Below are positions 1-9,143 of a stretch of 64,000 bases of DNA, in pieces (position 1 is the first letter of the stretch; each line of letters begins with the position of its first letter). The position numbers and the translations under genes are program-made. This DNA is from Clostridium cylindrosporum DSM 605 (lineage in GTDB: Bacteria; Bacillota; Clostridia; Clostridiales; Caloramatoraceae). The notes under the pieces were generated by a model that saw nothing but the letters and a program-made list of their open reading frames with translations, was not told where the DNA came from and made no database searches. The stretch covers positions 48,724 to 112,723 of the forward strand of contig NZ_LFVU01000006.1 in NCBI RefSeq assembly GCF_001047375.1, written 5' to 3'.

Positions 1-792
1 TGCCATAAATCCATATGGTTTAGTTTTAGCTGCATCAATAACTTCCCAAACATCTATACCCATTCTTGAACAAAGTATAGCCATTTCATTAGCTAGAGCT
101 ACGTTTATATTTCTAAATGTATTTTCAAGGATTTTTTCCATTTCTGCAACAGCTGGTGATGAAACAGTACATATTTCTCCCTCAAGCACGTTTCTATAAA
201 GCTGAGCTGCAATTTCTGTACAATCCTTTGTTACCCCACCTACAACCTTTGGAGTATTCTTTGTTTTATATACCTTGTTACCTGGGTCTACTCTCTCTGG
301 TGAGAATGCTAGGAAAAAGTCTTCCCCGCACTTTAGTCCTGTACTTTCAAGAATTGGCTTAACTACTTCTTCAGTAGTTCCTGGGTATGTTGTACTTTCA
401 AGAACAACAAGCATACCACTGTGAAGATACTTAGTAACACTTTCAGTTGAAGCCACAACATATGATGTATCCGGTTGCTTATATTTATCTAGAGGAGTTG
501 GTACTGCAATTGAAACTGCATCAACTTCTGTGATTTTAGCATAATCTGTTGTAGCAACGATCATTCCTGACTCTACAAGTTCACTAAGTTCTGAATCTAC
601 AACGTCTCCTATGTAATTCTCACCTCTGTTTACTTGATCTACTCTAGATTGTTGTATATCAAATCCTATTACCTTATATCCTGCCTTAGCCTTTTCTACA
701 GCTAGTGGAAGTCCTACATAACCAAGTCCTACTACCCCTATAACTGCAGTTCTATCTTGTATTTTTTTCATTAAGCTTTCCTTAGTGGACAT
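1..792 (-). CDS. UDP-N-acetyl-hexosamine 6-dehydrogenase (partial, C-terminus off the left edge)
   Basis: NAD-dependent oxidation of a UDP-HexNAc to the uronic acid, feeding capsule or wall glycan synthesis. The reading frame starts at ATG 792, preceded by GAGGAGGG, and is open to base 1, giving 264 N-terminal residues. Near residues 16-26 there is a Rossmann motif, GVVGLGYVGLPLA. The conserved ESTTYPGTTEE segment, the FSPERVDPG segment and the start of the central helical domain follow, as in the WbpA/WecC/UDP-glucose dehydrogenase family. The catalytic cysteine and the C-terminal nucleotide domain lie outside the window. The substrate (GlcNAc or ManNAc) cannot be decided. A good sigma-A promoter lies just upstream, so this gene is transcribed separately from the dehydratase gene behind it. 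Confidence 0.88.
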   Translation of the reverse strand, partial: MSTKESLMKKIQDRTAVIGVVGLGYVGLPLAVEKAKAGYKVIGFDIQQSRVDQVNRGENYIGDVVDSELSELVESGMIVATTDYAKITEVDAVSIAVPTPLDKYKQPDTSYVVASTESVTKYLHSGMLVVLESTTYPGTTEEVVKPILESTGLKCGEDFFLAFSPERVDPGNKVYKTKNTPKVVGGVTKDCTEIAAQLYRNVLEGEICTVSSPAVAEMEKILENTFRNINVALANEMAILCSRMGIDVWEVIDAAKTKPYGFMA

Positions 793-860
793 TTTGTACC
801 CTCCTCAAAACTACTAATTTTCTATATTTAAATCTAAAATGATTTTTTACTATCTACAAA

Positions 861-889
861 ATTATACTTCTTGTTTTTTATATCGTCAA
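861..889 (-). promoter_or_regulatory. Sigma-A promoter of the nucleotide-sugar dehydrogenase gene
   Basis: On the minus strand, TTGACG, a 17-base spacer and TATAAT lie about 70 bases before the start codon. Boxes and spacing are near consensus. Confidence 0.75.
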
Positions 890-917
890 ACACTTTGACA
901 AAAAATAGTCTATCTTT

Positions 918-2744
918 TTACTTTTTTCTGCTATAGGTAGGAACTATTTCCTCAACAAGTTCAAATATCTTTTCGTCATCTTTATCTAATATGTTTCTTA
1001 ATGAATCAACCTTAATGTTTATATCATCAAAGCTATAGTGACCTGGTTTACCTATAAATATTTTTTTATGGTTTGTATTTGTAATACCTTCTTCATCCAT
1101 TAATAGCTCTTCATAAAGCTTTTCCCCTGGTCTTAAACCTGTGAATTTTATTTTGATATCTTTACCTGGCTCAAGCCCTGATAGCCTTATCAAGTCTTCA
1201 GCTAGGTCAACTATTTTAACTGGACTACCCATATCAAGTATAAATATTTCACCACCCTTTGCCATAGACCCTGCTTGAATTACAAGCTGTGCTGCCTCTG
1301 GAATGGTCATAAAGTATCTATTTATATCTGGATGAGTTACAGTTATTGGACCCCCTTGTTTAATCTGTTTTTTAAATAGTGGGATAACACTTCCATTACT
1401 TCCAAGTACATTACCAAATCTTACAGCAACAAATTCTGTTTTACTTATCTTATCAATTGATTGTATAACCATCTCACACATTCTCTTTGTTGCACCCATT
1501 ATATTAGTTGGATTTACTGCTTTGTCTGTTGATATAAGAACAAATTTTTTAACATTATACTTGTCCGCTGTTTTAGCTAAGTTTAATGTTCCTATTACAT
1601 TATTCTTAATTGCTTCTTTAGGGTTCGCTTCCATTAGGGGAACATGTTTATGAGCTGCTGCATGAAAAACTACATCAGGTTTGAATCTTTCAAAAACTTC
1701 CTCTAACCTTTCCTTTTCCCTGATCGATGCTATAACTACTTCTTTACTTACTTCAGGGTATTTAAAGTTTAATTCCATTTGAAGATCATATGCTCCATTT
1801 TCATATATATCTAATACAATTAGTTTCTTTGGTCCGAACTTTACAATTTGTCTACAAAGTTCTGATCCTATGGATCCTCCTCCCCCTGTTATAAGTACAA
1901 CTTTATCACTTAGATATCCTGCTATTCCTTCAATATTAAGTTCTATTGGATCACGACCTAGAAGGTCTTCTATTTCAACATCTCTTATTTGATTAATGCT
2001 TATCTTTCCATTGATAAGTTCATATATACCAGGAAGGGTTTTTAGTTTCACTCCTGTTGCACTACAAATCTTCATAATTTCTCTTCTCTCATGATTATTT
2101 ATTGATGGAAGAGCTATTAGGATTTCATCTATATCTCTATTTTTTACTATATCACCTATGTCATTTCTTGTTCCTATAATAGGAGTTCCATTGATAAGTC
2201 CACCTATTTTTGTCTTATCATCATCTATAAGAGCAACAGGACTATACCCAAGCTCTGGATGTTTCTTCATTTCTTTAACAACCATAGCACCAGCATCTCC
2301 TGCACCTATAACAATAACTCTTTTGTTTTGTTTTATTATAGAATTTGGAATAATATCTATACTTGCTATTACTCTTGATATAAGTCTTATTCCACCAGAA
2401 GCTACCATAATAAGAGCCCACATTATAAAGTAAACACTTATCGGAAGTCTATACCCTACTAGAATCCCATATAATAATGAACCTAAAGATCCTAAAGTAA
2501 CCGCCATTATTGTATACATAAGTTCAATAATACTTGCATATCTCCAAACACTCTTATATAGCCTAAAAAACCAGAAACACAGTAACATAATTAGTGTAAT
2601 TGGTATAAACGACTTATAATATATGTGTAGATAAGCCCCTGGAATATTCCACTGAAACCTTGCAAAGTAACCTGCAAATATCGCTGCATTAACGAATATT
2701 ACATCTAGTATTGCAAGGAGAACTTGATTTACGTATCTATTCAT
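918..2744 (-). CDS. Membrane UDP-GlcNAc 4,6-dehydratase-like protein (WbpM/PglF/CapD family)
   Basis: Predicted membrane-bound 4,6-dehydratase of a UDP-HexNAc, the first step to 4-keto-6-deoxy sugars such as bacillosamine or QuiNAc. The N-terminus has about four hydrophobic helices. A first Rossmann-like domain follows (VIVIGAGDAG), then an extended SDR domain with TGGGGSIGSE near residue 283. The active site reads STDKAVNPTNIMGATK, so Met replaces the usual SDR Tyr. A Ser-Met-Lys arrangement is characteristic of the large WbpM-type dehydratases. The start at 2744 is chosen because GGGAG precedes that ATG by 7 bases; an upstream in-frame ATG would overlap the promoter. Length (608 residues) fits the family. 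A hairpin terminator lies upstream, so this gene is not fused to the SpoIID gene behind it. Confidence 0.9.
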   Translation of the reverse strand: MNRYVNQVLLAILDVIFVNAAIFAGYFARFQWNIPGAYLHIYYKSFIPITLIMLLCFWFFRLYKSVWRYASIIELMYTIMAVTLGSLGSLLYGILVGYRLPISVYFIMWALIMVASGGIRLISRVIASIDIIPNSIIKQNKRVIVIGAGDAGAMVVKEMKKHPELGYSPVALIDDDKTKIGGLINGTPIIGTRNDIGDIVKNRDIDEILIALPSINNHERREIMKICSATGVKLKTLPGIYELINGKISINQIRDVEIEDLLGRDPIELNIEGIAGYLSDKVVLITGGGGSIGSELCRQIVKFGPKKLIVLDIYENGAYDLQMELNFKYPEVSKEVVIASIREKERLEEVFERFKPDVVFHAAAHKHVPLMEANPKEAIKNNVIGTLNLAKTADKYNVKKFVLISTDKAVNPTNIMGATKRMCEMVIQSIDKISKTEFVAVRFGNVLGSNGSVIPLFKKQIKQGGPITVTHPDINRYFMTIPEAAQLVIQAGSMAKGGEIFILDMGSPVKIVDLAEDLIRLSGLEPGKDIKIKFTGLRPGEKLYEELLMDEEGITNTNHKKIFIGKPGHYSFDDINIKVDSLRNILDKDDEKIFELVEEIVPTYSRKK

Positions 2745-2783
2745 ATGTATCTCCCTTTCTGCCTTGTACACTTTTACCACTTT

Positions 2784-2813
2784 ATTATACTGTATTTTAC
2801 GAAAGCAATACAA
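2784..2813 (-). promoter_or_regulatory. Probable sigma-A promoter of the dehydratase gene
   Basis: Minus-strand TTGTAT, an 18-base spacer and TATAAT lie 40 bases before the chosen start at 2744. The -35 box is imperfect. Confidence 0.5.
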
Positions 2814-2903
2814 CATAAATGTCCATATTATGTCAGCCTAATATATTAAACTTTTAGAACACCATTAACATTTTTAACCTTTTTAATATAATTATACACA
2901 AAA

Positions 2904-2940
2904 AAGCTACTTAGGTAGCTATAGTCTACTTAAGCAGCTT
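2904..2940 (-). terminator. Rho-independent terminator after the SpoIID/PG-binding gene
   Basis: A 15-pair imperfect stem, AAGCTGCTTAAGTAG with CTACCTAAGTAGCTT on the minus strand, is followed by a T-run just past the stop of the 2972-4660 gene. Confidence 0.7.
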
Positions 2941-2971
2941 TTATATACACTAGTGTTTTAGTTTTTCATCA

Positions 2972-4660
2972 TTACTTTTTTAATAAATTATAGGTAGCTT
3001 GATCTACACTACCTGTTTGGCTAAGTTTCTTAGCCCTTTGAAAGGATGAAACTCCTTTTACAGTATTCTTCCCATAAATACCGTCTACTTTTCCCACATT
3101 ATAGCCCAATCTATTAAGCATAGCTTGTATTTCTTTTACTATCTGGCCTCTACTGCCACTTTTAGCTATAACTTTATTTACAATTATAGGCTTTGAGTTA
3201 GGCTTTTTTTTTTCATTTACTCTTTTATCAAGTAAATTTTTAGTAGATTCATACACAATACCTGTTTGGCTTAACTTTTCAGCTTTTTGAAAGGCCTTAA
3301 CTGCCTTTGCTGTGTTATTTCCAAATATACCATCTGCTACTCCAGCATTATACCCTAAATAATTAAGACTTCCTTGTATTTCTTTAACTAAGGATCCTCT
3401 TTTTCCAACCTGAGATAATATATTATCCTTTGATGTTGTTGGTTTATTTGAACTTTCAGGCTTTGTTGGTGATGGATTAAGTGGTGGAAGAATAGGTTTT
3501 TCTCCCTCAGATGTATTAACTACTTCTATTATAGTACTAGGAAAGTAAAATCCTAGTATATTGATATACTTATGGCCTGCTTCTGCTCTAGCCTTTGCCC
3601 CAAGTTGGCTCATTCCTACTCCGTGGCCATATCCACTACCACTAAATGTGTAGGTGCTATTCTTATCATTATAATTAACATTAAATAGCATGCTTCTTAA
3701 ACCAAATGTCCATCTTGGCTCTTCTTTTTTTAGGAGTTTCGTGCTTTGAGATCCACTTCTATCAGAATAAATAACTTCCATCTCTGAAACTCTAGAACTA
3801 CTATTTTTCACTACTTCTCCAAATTTCAAGAACCTTTCATCACTTTTCAGGTAACCTTTACTTTTCAAAAGCGTGTCTATACTTGCAGTAGTATGTACCT
3901 TGCTCTCTGGCCAAGGATTTTTATCATATTTATCTTCTATTACAGGTAAATATGAATAATTTGATCCCCATATATTTAATGAGGATTCTGTATAACCTCC
4001 ATTGCTAGCTCCAAAAGTAACGCTAGCAAGTGATCCATTATAGGTTAAAACCATGTTTTTTGTCTCTTCTACTGCTTTTTCTATATTTTTATATGAGGAA
4101 TTTTCTCCTTTATAGACCTGACAGTTGGTTGTATCGCATAAATTTATTCCCTCTGATTTATGCTTATTTAAGTTAGAAAGTGCAAATGTTCTTGATGTTA
4201 TAGCCTGAGACTTTATTGCCTCTATAGGATATGAATTAGATATTTCATATGGTAATACGCCTTTTAGATAACTTTGCATATCTATATAATTCACAGGTAA
4301 TATTTTACCCCCTGATACTTTAAGCTGAATTATTCCGCCGTATCTATTAGTCTTACCTGATGCAACTGTAGTTATCTTTGATGAAGATACTGCCGGCTCT
4401 AAATAAACTTCATCATATAAAGCACCATTATATTGTACCTTATTACCATTTACACTAAATGTAATATTTTTATTTTCAGTTAGCACACCATTTATTTTAT
4501 AGTGTCCTTCCAAGGCTACACTTAAGCTAGAGGCCTGAAGACTTTTTAAACCTACTTTAATTAAATCTGGATTGCTAATTGTCTTTGCCTCAGAAACCTT
4601 TAATGTTAAACTTAGCATTATAATACAACTAACAACTACCCCCAAAAGTCTTCTTCCCAT
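2972..4660 (-). CDS. Secreted SpoIID/LytB-domain protein with two peptidoglycan-binding repeats
   Basis: A signal peptide (MGRRLLGVVVSC and a hydrophobic run) is followed by a SpoIID/LytB domain, the fold of the sporulation lytic transglycosylase SpoIID. The conserved segment GVLPYEISNSYPIEAIKSQA carries the family's catalytic Glu region. The domain ends in GSGYGHGVGMSQLGAKA. Then come a Pro/Ser/Lys linker and two PG_binding_1 repeats near residues 416-480 and 495-562, each with a DGIFGNNT- or DGIYGKNT-type motif. Start 4660 is chosen because AAAGGGGGG and AAGG lie before it, and because a clean promoter occupies 4698-4726, which excludes the longer reading. True SpoIID lacks PG-binding repeats, so this is probably a vegetative or spore-wall paralogue rather than spoIID itself. 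Confidence 0.85.
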   Translation of the reverse strand: MGRRLLGVVVSCIIMLSLTLKVSEAKTISNPDLIKVGLKSLQASSLSVALEGHYKINGVLTENKNITFSVNGNKVQYNGALYDEVYLEPAVSSSKITTVASGKTNRYGGIIQLKVSGGKILPVNYIDMQSYLKGVLPYEISNSYPIEAIKSQAITSRTFALSNLNKHKSEGINLCDTTNCQVYKGENSSYKNIEKAVEETKNMVLTYNGSLASVTFGASNGGYTESSLNIWGSNYSYLPVIEDKYDKNPWPESKVHTTASIDTLLKSKGYLKSDERFLKFGEVVKNSSSRVSEMEVIYSDRSGSQSTKLLKKEEPRWTFGLRSMLFNVNYNDKNSTYTFSGSGYGHGVGMSQLGAKARAEAGHKYINILGFYFPSTIIEVVNTSEGEKPILPPLNPSPTKPESSNKPTTSKDNILSQVGKRGSLVKEIQGSLNYLGYNAGVADGIFGNNTAKAVKAFQKAEKLSQTGIVYESTKNLLDKRVNEKKKPNSKPIIVNKVIAKSGSRGQIVKEIQAMLNRLGYNVGKVDGIYGKNTVKGVSSFQRAKKLSQTGSVDQATYNLLKK

Positions 4661-4697
4661 TTTATCCTTTTCCCCCCTTTCTCTATAAATTAACCCC

Positions 4698-4726
4698 ATT
4701 ATATGAAATATATACACACCAGTCAA
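4698..4726 (-). promoter_or_regulatory. Sigma-A promoter of the SpoIID/PG-binding gene
   Basis: Minus-strand TTGACT, a 17-base spacer and TATAAT lie 38 bases before the start at 4660. A vegetative-type promoter argues against strictly sporulation-specific expression. Confidence 0.75.
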
Positions 4727-4856
4727 TGACCTCCATTTATGTAAAAAACTTAAGAGATTTACAAAAACTTTTTACATAAAATTTTATCTAATATTGATAT
4801 TTCTCGGGAAATATTTTAGAATATCATGTAGGTTTGCGCTTTTGTATTAGTGCATA

Positions 4857-4890
4857 TAAAAAGCTGTTGATAATTATTCTTATCAACAGC
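4857..4890 (-). terminator. Rho-independent terminator after the second SpoIID-like gene
   Basis: A perfect 11-bp stem, GCTGTTGATAA with TTATCAACAGC, has a 6-base loop and is followed on the minus strand by TTTTT. Confidence 0.8.
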
Positions 4891-4897
4891 CTAGGTT

Positions 4898-6052
4898 TTA
4901 ATTTATACTTTGTAGTTTTGTGTTTGGGTAATAGAATTTAAGTATCTCTTTGTAGTTATGACCTTTTTCAGCCCTTTTTGTTGCTCCATATTGACTCATC
5001 CCTACACCATGTCCAAATCCTCTACCTTTAAAAGTATAGGTATTTTTCTCCTTATTATATTCAATATAAAACATACTACTTTTAAGTGAGAATACTATCC
5101 TCGGCTCTTCACCTTCTAAGGTTTTAATTTTTTCTTCCCCATTAGAACTTTTGTAAATAACTTCTATTTCAGAATTTCTCCCACTACTATTTGTTTTTAC
5201 TTTTCCTATTCCTTTAAATATATCATTCTTTGAAATGTATCCTTTTTGTTTAAGTTTTGCTTCTATTTCTATATTTGTAAAAGTCTCATCCTTACCCCAT
5301 TTATATGTATCATATTCATCTCTCTGTGATATTAGATAGGAATAATCAGATTTCCATACATTTTTGCTTGATTCTGTATGCCCACCATTACTAGAATAGA
5401 AAAAAGCTTTTACAATATCATTTTTATGTTTAAGAATCTCTCCTGAAGTTTTCTCAACTGCTGTCTTAATATTATCACAGGCTTTAACCTTCCCTTTATA
5501 TACTTGACAGTGAATTCCATCGCAAACATCGAATTTTTGATTTTTATGCTTTTCTAAATTTGATATTGCATAGTTTCTTGCAGCTACCGCCTGTGCCTTA
5601 AGTGCTTCCAAAGGATAACTACTAGACATTTCATAAGGAAGAACTCCTTCCACATACTCTTCTATAGATAATATATTTATCGGTAGTATTTCCCCATTAA
5701 TATTTCTAACTTCAAAACTACCTGAGAAAACATGCTCTTCTTTCCCATAGTTTATTAGTATACGACTACTCCTCTGTTTTGGCATAAGCTTTAAAACATC
5801 ATAACTTTTTCCCTTATAAATAATTTTGCTTCCACTACTTTTAAATCTTAACTCCTCTCCACTACTCAGTTCAATGTTATTTAAGGAATACTTACCCTTC
5901 GTAGTTAATGTAAGTGTCTTCCCACTTACTCTTTTAAGTCCTACTCTCAGCATATTTACCTTGGAATCTTCAGCCATAACAGATGCATTAACTTCTATTG
6001 TAGATAACCCTAAAAAAAGTGTCATTACACCTAAGATAATGTATTTCTTCAT
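4898..6052 (-). CDS. Secreted SpoIID/LytB-domain protein
   Basis: A paralogue of the preceding gene, 384 residues, with a signal peptide (MKKYIILGVMTLFLGLS) and one SpoIID/LytB domain but no PG-binding repeats. Shared landmarks are GVLPYEMSSSYPLEALKAQA with AVAARNYA, a CDGIHCQVYKG segment, NGGHTES and the C-terminal GRGFGHGVGMSQYGATKRAE. It probably cleaves or remodels glycan strands outside the membrane. Start 6052 has an ideal AGGAGG seven bases upstream. It follows a phosphohexomutase gene but is separated from it by a terminator hairpin. Whether it is the sporulation enzyme SpoIID cannot be settled; the usual neighbour spoIIID is not seen here. Confidence 0.85.
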   Translation of the reverse strand: MKKYIILGVMTLFLGLSTIEVNASVMAEDSKVNMLRVGLKRVSGKTLTLTTKGKYSLNNIELSSGEELRFKSSGSKIIYKGKSYDVLKLMPKQRSSRILINYGKEEHVFSGSFEVRNINGEILPINILSIEEYVEGVLPYEMSSSYPLEALKAQAVAARNYAISNLEKHKNQKFDVCDGIHCQVYKGKVKACDNIKTAVEKTSGEILKHKNDIVKAFFYSSNGGHTESSKNVWKSDYSYLISQRDEYDTYKWGKDETFTNIEIEAKLKQKGYISKNDIFKGIGKVKTNSSGRNSEIEVIYKSSNGEEKIKTLEGEEPRIVFSLKSSMFYIEYNKEKNTYTFKGRGFGHGVGMSQYGATKRAEKGHNYKEILKFYYPNTKLQSIN

Positions 6053-6098
6053 ATGTGACCTCCTAATAGATATAGTAATTTTTGTAGAAAAGCAAAAT

Positions 6099-6123
6099 AG
6101 GGAACTAAATTAATTAGTCCCCT
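6099..6123 (-). terminator. Hairpin terminator overlapping the end of the first phosphohexomutase gene
   Basis: The inverted repeat GGGACTAA / TTTAGTTCCC overlaps the stop codon of the 6114-7802 gene and runs into TATTTT on the minus strand. Confidence 0.5.
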
Positions 6124-7802
6124 ATATTATGCACAATTTTCATCATTTTATTTACAATTCCTTCAAATTCACTTATATAATCTAAGGCTTCATCACATGT
6201 TTTACCCTTGGAAGATATATAAAATTTTATCTTAGGCTCTGTTCCAGATGGTCTTATAGTTATTTTGCCCCTCGAACTTTCAATGCTAACAACATTTTCG
6301 CATGGAAGAGAATCTATTCCCTTTCTGTAATCTAAAAGGGTACAATTCTCGATCCCAATGCTTTTAATAAAATCATTATCAATGACCTTTTCCATAATAA
6401 TTCTAATGGTATTCTCTCCATCTTTTCCATCTAAAACAAAGGATAAAAGTTTTTCTTTGTAATATCCATATTTTTTATATATCTTGTCCATTACATCTAA
6501 AAGACTCATATTTAATCCTTTATAGTAAAGTGCCATCTCACATATTAAAGAAGATGCTATAACAGCATCTTTATCTCGTACAAAACTTCCTACAAGATAC
6601 CCATAACTTTCTTCAAATCCTAGTAAAAATTCTTTATCCTTTTTACCCTCATATTCTTTAATTCTCTCACCAATATATTTAAATCCAGTTAATACACTTT
6701 CCATTTTTACATTAAAATCATCACATATAGCCTTTGTAATATCAGTTGTAACTATAGTCTTAACAATTACGTAATTATTGTTTATCTCTCCTTTATCACT
6801 AAGTTGACTTAGAATATAGTAAGTTAAAATAGTTCCTATTTGATTTCCTGTAAGAGGTGTATATTCTCCTTTTTTATCTCTTACCATTACTCCCACCCTA
6901 TCACAATCAGGATCAGTTGCTATAAGAATTTCTGCCTTTTTCTCCATTCCAACCCTAACTGCTAAATCAAAGACATCTTTCTCTTCTGGATTAGGACATG
7001 TTACAGTTGGGAAATTTCCATCTGGATATCTTTGGGACTTAACAAAGTATAAATTGCTAAATCCAAGCTTATCAAATACCCTTTTAATCGGCTCTCCTCC
7101 TGTGCCATGCAGTGGAGTATACACTACCTTTATCCTGTCTCCCATCCTCCTTATTAAACTTTTATTATGTGAAAGTTTATAAACATTATCTATATACTCA
7201 TCTAATACAAAGTTATCAACATAGTGAAAATCAACTTCATTATTCAACATAACATTTTTAAAGGATTTTATATCAAATTTATAATCGAGCTTTGATATTT
7301 CAGAGAAAATTTCATCTGATACTTTCTTAATAATTTGTCCACCATCTTCACCATAAACCTTATAACCATTATATTCCTTAGGATTATGACTAGCAGTTAT
7401 TACTATTCCTATACTTGCATTTAATCTTCTAACTGCATAACTTAATATAGGGGTTGGGGTAGGCTCCTTAAAAACTTTAACTTTAATACCATAAGAAGAA
7501 AAAACATATGCAGAAAGAAGTGAAAACTCTAAGGAAAATTTTCTAGAATCATATGCTATTACAACAGATGGCTTCTCAAAATTTTTAATTAGAAAATTAG
7601 ACACTCCCCTTGTTGCTCTTGCTATAGTATAATAGTTAATTCTATTAGTTCCTGCCCCTATCTTACCTCTTATTCCCCCAGTTCCAAATTTTATTTCCTT
7701 ATAAAACCTATCCTCTATTTCCTCTGAATTTAAAAAGTCTAATTCATTTTCCGTATCCTTATCGAAGGTTTTCCACTCATTACATAATCTTTCTATGTCC
7801 AT
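6114..7802 (-). CDS. Phosphoglucomutase/phosphomannomutase (alpha-D-phosphohexomutase)
   Basis: Interconverts hexose 6-phosphate and hexose 1-phosphate, supplying glucose 1-phosphate or mannose 1-phosphate for the sugar-nucleotide genes nearby. 562 residues, typical for Firmicute PgcA-type enzymes. N-terminal GTGGIRGKIGAG; phosphoserine loop TASHNPKEYNGYKVYGEDGG near residues 136-155; metal loop DPDCDRVG; sugar-binding EESYG; C-terminal phosphate-binding RPSGTEPKIKFY. Upstream lies a structured non-coding stretch (7834-7934). A second enzyme of the same family is encoded at 15904-17637. The two differ clearly in sequence and may have different sugar preferences, which cannot be told by eye. 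Confidence 0.92.
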   Translation of the reverse strand: MDIERLCNEWKTFDKDTENELDFLNSEEIEDRFYKEIKFGTGGIRGKIGAGTNRINYYTIARATRGVSNFLIKNFEKPSVVIAYDSRKFSLEFSLLSAYVFSSYGIKVKVFKEPTPTPILSYAVRRLNASIGIVITASHNPKEYNGYKVYGEDGGQIIKKVSDEIFSEISKLDYKFDIKSFKNVMLNNEVDFHYVDNFVLDEYIDNVYKLSHNKSLIRRMGDRIKVVYTPLHGTGGEPIKRVFDKLGFSNLYFVKSQRYPDGNFPTVTCPNPEEKDVFDLAVRVGMEKKAEILIATDPDCDRVGVMVRDKKGEYTPLTGNQIGTILTYYILSQLSDKGEINNNYVIVKTIVTTDITKAICDDFNVKMESVLTGFKYIGERIKEYEGKKDKEFLLGFEESYGYLVGSFVRDKDAVIASSLICEMALYYKGLNMSLLDVMDKIYKKYGYYKEKLLSFVLDGKDGENTIRIIMEKVIDNDFIKSIGIENCTLLDYRKGIDSLPCENVVSIESSRGKITIRPSGTEPKIKFYISSKGKTCDEALDYISEFEGIVNKMMKIVHNIGD

Positions 7803-7833
7803 TGCTTCCTCCTAAAAAATACTATTAATAAAT

Positions 7834-7870
7834 AAGCCATCCTAAAGACTACTATATTTTAGGATGGCTT
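7834..7870 (-). terminator. Hairpin between TPR gene and phosphohexomutase gene
   Basis: A perfect 13-bp inverted repeat, AAGCCATCCTAAA with TTTAGGATGGCTT, has an 11-base loop. On the minus strand it is followed by ATTTATT, a weak tail. It may be a terminator for the TPR gene or the expression platform of the structured element just before it. Confidence 0.5.
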
Positions 7871-7878
7871 TATCCGAT

Positions 7879-7934
7879 AACCAACCGCCACTAATCCATA
7901 ACTTTTGCAAGTTATGGCTAAGCGGCGCTAGGTT
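7879..7934 (-). ncRNA. Structured RNA-like element upstream of the phosphohexomutase gene
   Basis: Non-coding stretch that folds as one long arm. AACC pairs with GGTT; then a 3/3 internal loop; CGCC pairs with GGCG; then a 6/6 internal loop; then a 9-bp perfect stem (CCATAACTT with AAGTTATGG) closed by a 4-base loop. Symmetric internal loops between short helices look like a folded RNA rather than a simple terminator. On the minus strand it comes after the TPR stop codon and is followed by a second strong hairpin and then the phosphohexomutase start. It could be a cis-regulatory leader, a small RNA or a repeat element. I do not recognise a named riboswitch class. Confidence 0.4.
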
Positions 7935-8001
7935 CCTGTATAACGACTTCTAAAAATCAGTTAGAGCTAAAACTCCTTCTAATTTAAGAATTCTGTTTAT
8001 C

Positions 8002-9090
8002 TTATTGTAAATTTTTAATGTAATCTAACCATTGAAGTGCTATTTCATCATTTTTATTTATTCTACTTGCAAGGGAAAATGTTTTTTCTGCTTCATCTAT
8101 TTCTCCAATATTTAGTTGGCAAACACCTATATTACATATAATCCCTGAATCATTAGGCATAATCTTTAGAGCCTTTCTAAAATAATCAATTGCGGCTTCA
8201 AATTCAGAAAGAGCAGCTAAGTTCAAAGCTATTTCTGCATAAACTTCTTGTCTTTCTATACTATCTGATAATTCCTTAAGCATCATAAGCGCCTTATGAT
8301 TATGATTACTTTGTCTTAATGCAACACACAGATAGTACTTAGCATCAAGATTCTCCGGTTGGCTATCTGTAATATTATATAGAGTCTTAAGCGCTTCCTC
8401 TCCTCTACCTTCCTTTACTAAGTCTATAGCAGAGTCATAGTCCTCAACACTTTTTATTCTATCTAAAAGATCCGCGGCATCTAATCTAGTTTCATCATAA
8501 TCTAAACACTTTCTAAGGTAAACTTTTGCCTTATCCATATCCTTATTTATATAATATTCACCTAAGTGATAAAATGGCATAGGAAAATCTTCATATTCTT
8601 CAGAAAGTCTTTCTAAACTTTTTAGTATTTCTTCTTCTAAAAACTCAAGACTTGTTTTTTCTAACATATTCATAAGATGAACTACCCTATTGTATAGGTA
8701 TTCTTTCTTAGGCTCAATTTCACAAAGGGTATTAAGATGAATAAGTGATGACTTCATATCTGAATCTTTATTAGCTTCTATATTCTTTATAATATAGCTA
8801 ATCATTCCCTTAGCATTTTTCAAAAATTCTTTATATAACTTAAAGTACTTAAATTCTTTATCACAGCCTACAAGATAAATCATTCCATCTATTAGAACAG
8901 GAAGTTGAATTCCCCCACCACTTCCTTTTTCATTACCTTCAGCCATCTTTATCATATCCTTTGGAAGTATTGGATACTCCCCCTTTTTAAGGACTACTTC
9001 GCTAGAGCCTATGTTCAAAGGAACATCTCTTCCTATTTCTATAAAAAGTGCTTTCTCAATTTCTCTTTTTAAGTATGTATTATAATTCAA
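8002..9090 (-). CDS. TPR-repeat protein of unknown function
   Basis: 362 residues. The N-terminal ~100 residues are of unknown type, with a short strand-rich segment (LPVLIDGMIYLVGCDKEFK) after a Gly-rich turn. From about residue 160 on it consists of tetratricopeptide-like helical pairs (for example the NLAALSEFEAAIDYFRKALK region), so it is likely a cytoplasmic scaffold. No signal peptide or membrane segment is seen. The start is TTG at 9090, supported by AAGGAAGG seven bases upstream; no in-frame ATG has a better site. It lies between an MgtC-type gene and the structured element before a phosphohexomutase gene. No catalytic motif is visible. Confidence 0.75.
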   Translation of the reverse strand: MNYNTYLKREIEKALFIEIGRDVPLNIGSSEVVLKKGEYPILPKDMIKMAEGNEKGSGGGIQLPVLIDGMIYLVGCDKEFKYFKLYKEFLKNAKGMISYIIKNIEANKDSDMKSSLIHLNTLCEIEPKKEYLYNRVVHLMNMLEKTSLEFLEEEILKSLERLSEEYEDFPMPFYHLGEYYINKDMDKAKVYLRKCLDYDETRLDAADLLDRIKSVEDYDSAIDLVKEGRGEEALKTLYNITDSQPENLDAKYYLCVALRQSNHNHKALMMLKELSDSIERQEVYAEIALNLAALSEFEAAIDYFRKALKIMPNDSGIICNIGVCQLNIGEIDEAEKTFSLASRINKNDEIALQWLDYIKNLQ

Positions 9091-9143
9091 AATATCCTTC
9101 CTTTCCTAAACATATAAACATATATATTTTCAAGATATTATAT

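Noticed and set aside
793..917. Terminator for the dehydratase gene in the gap before the dehydrogenase gene
   Set aside because: No convincing stem was found; only the promoter at 861-889 is supported.
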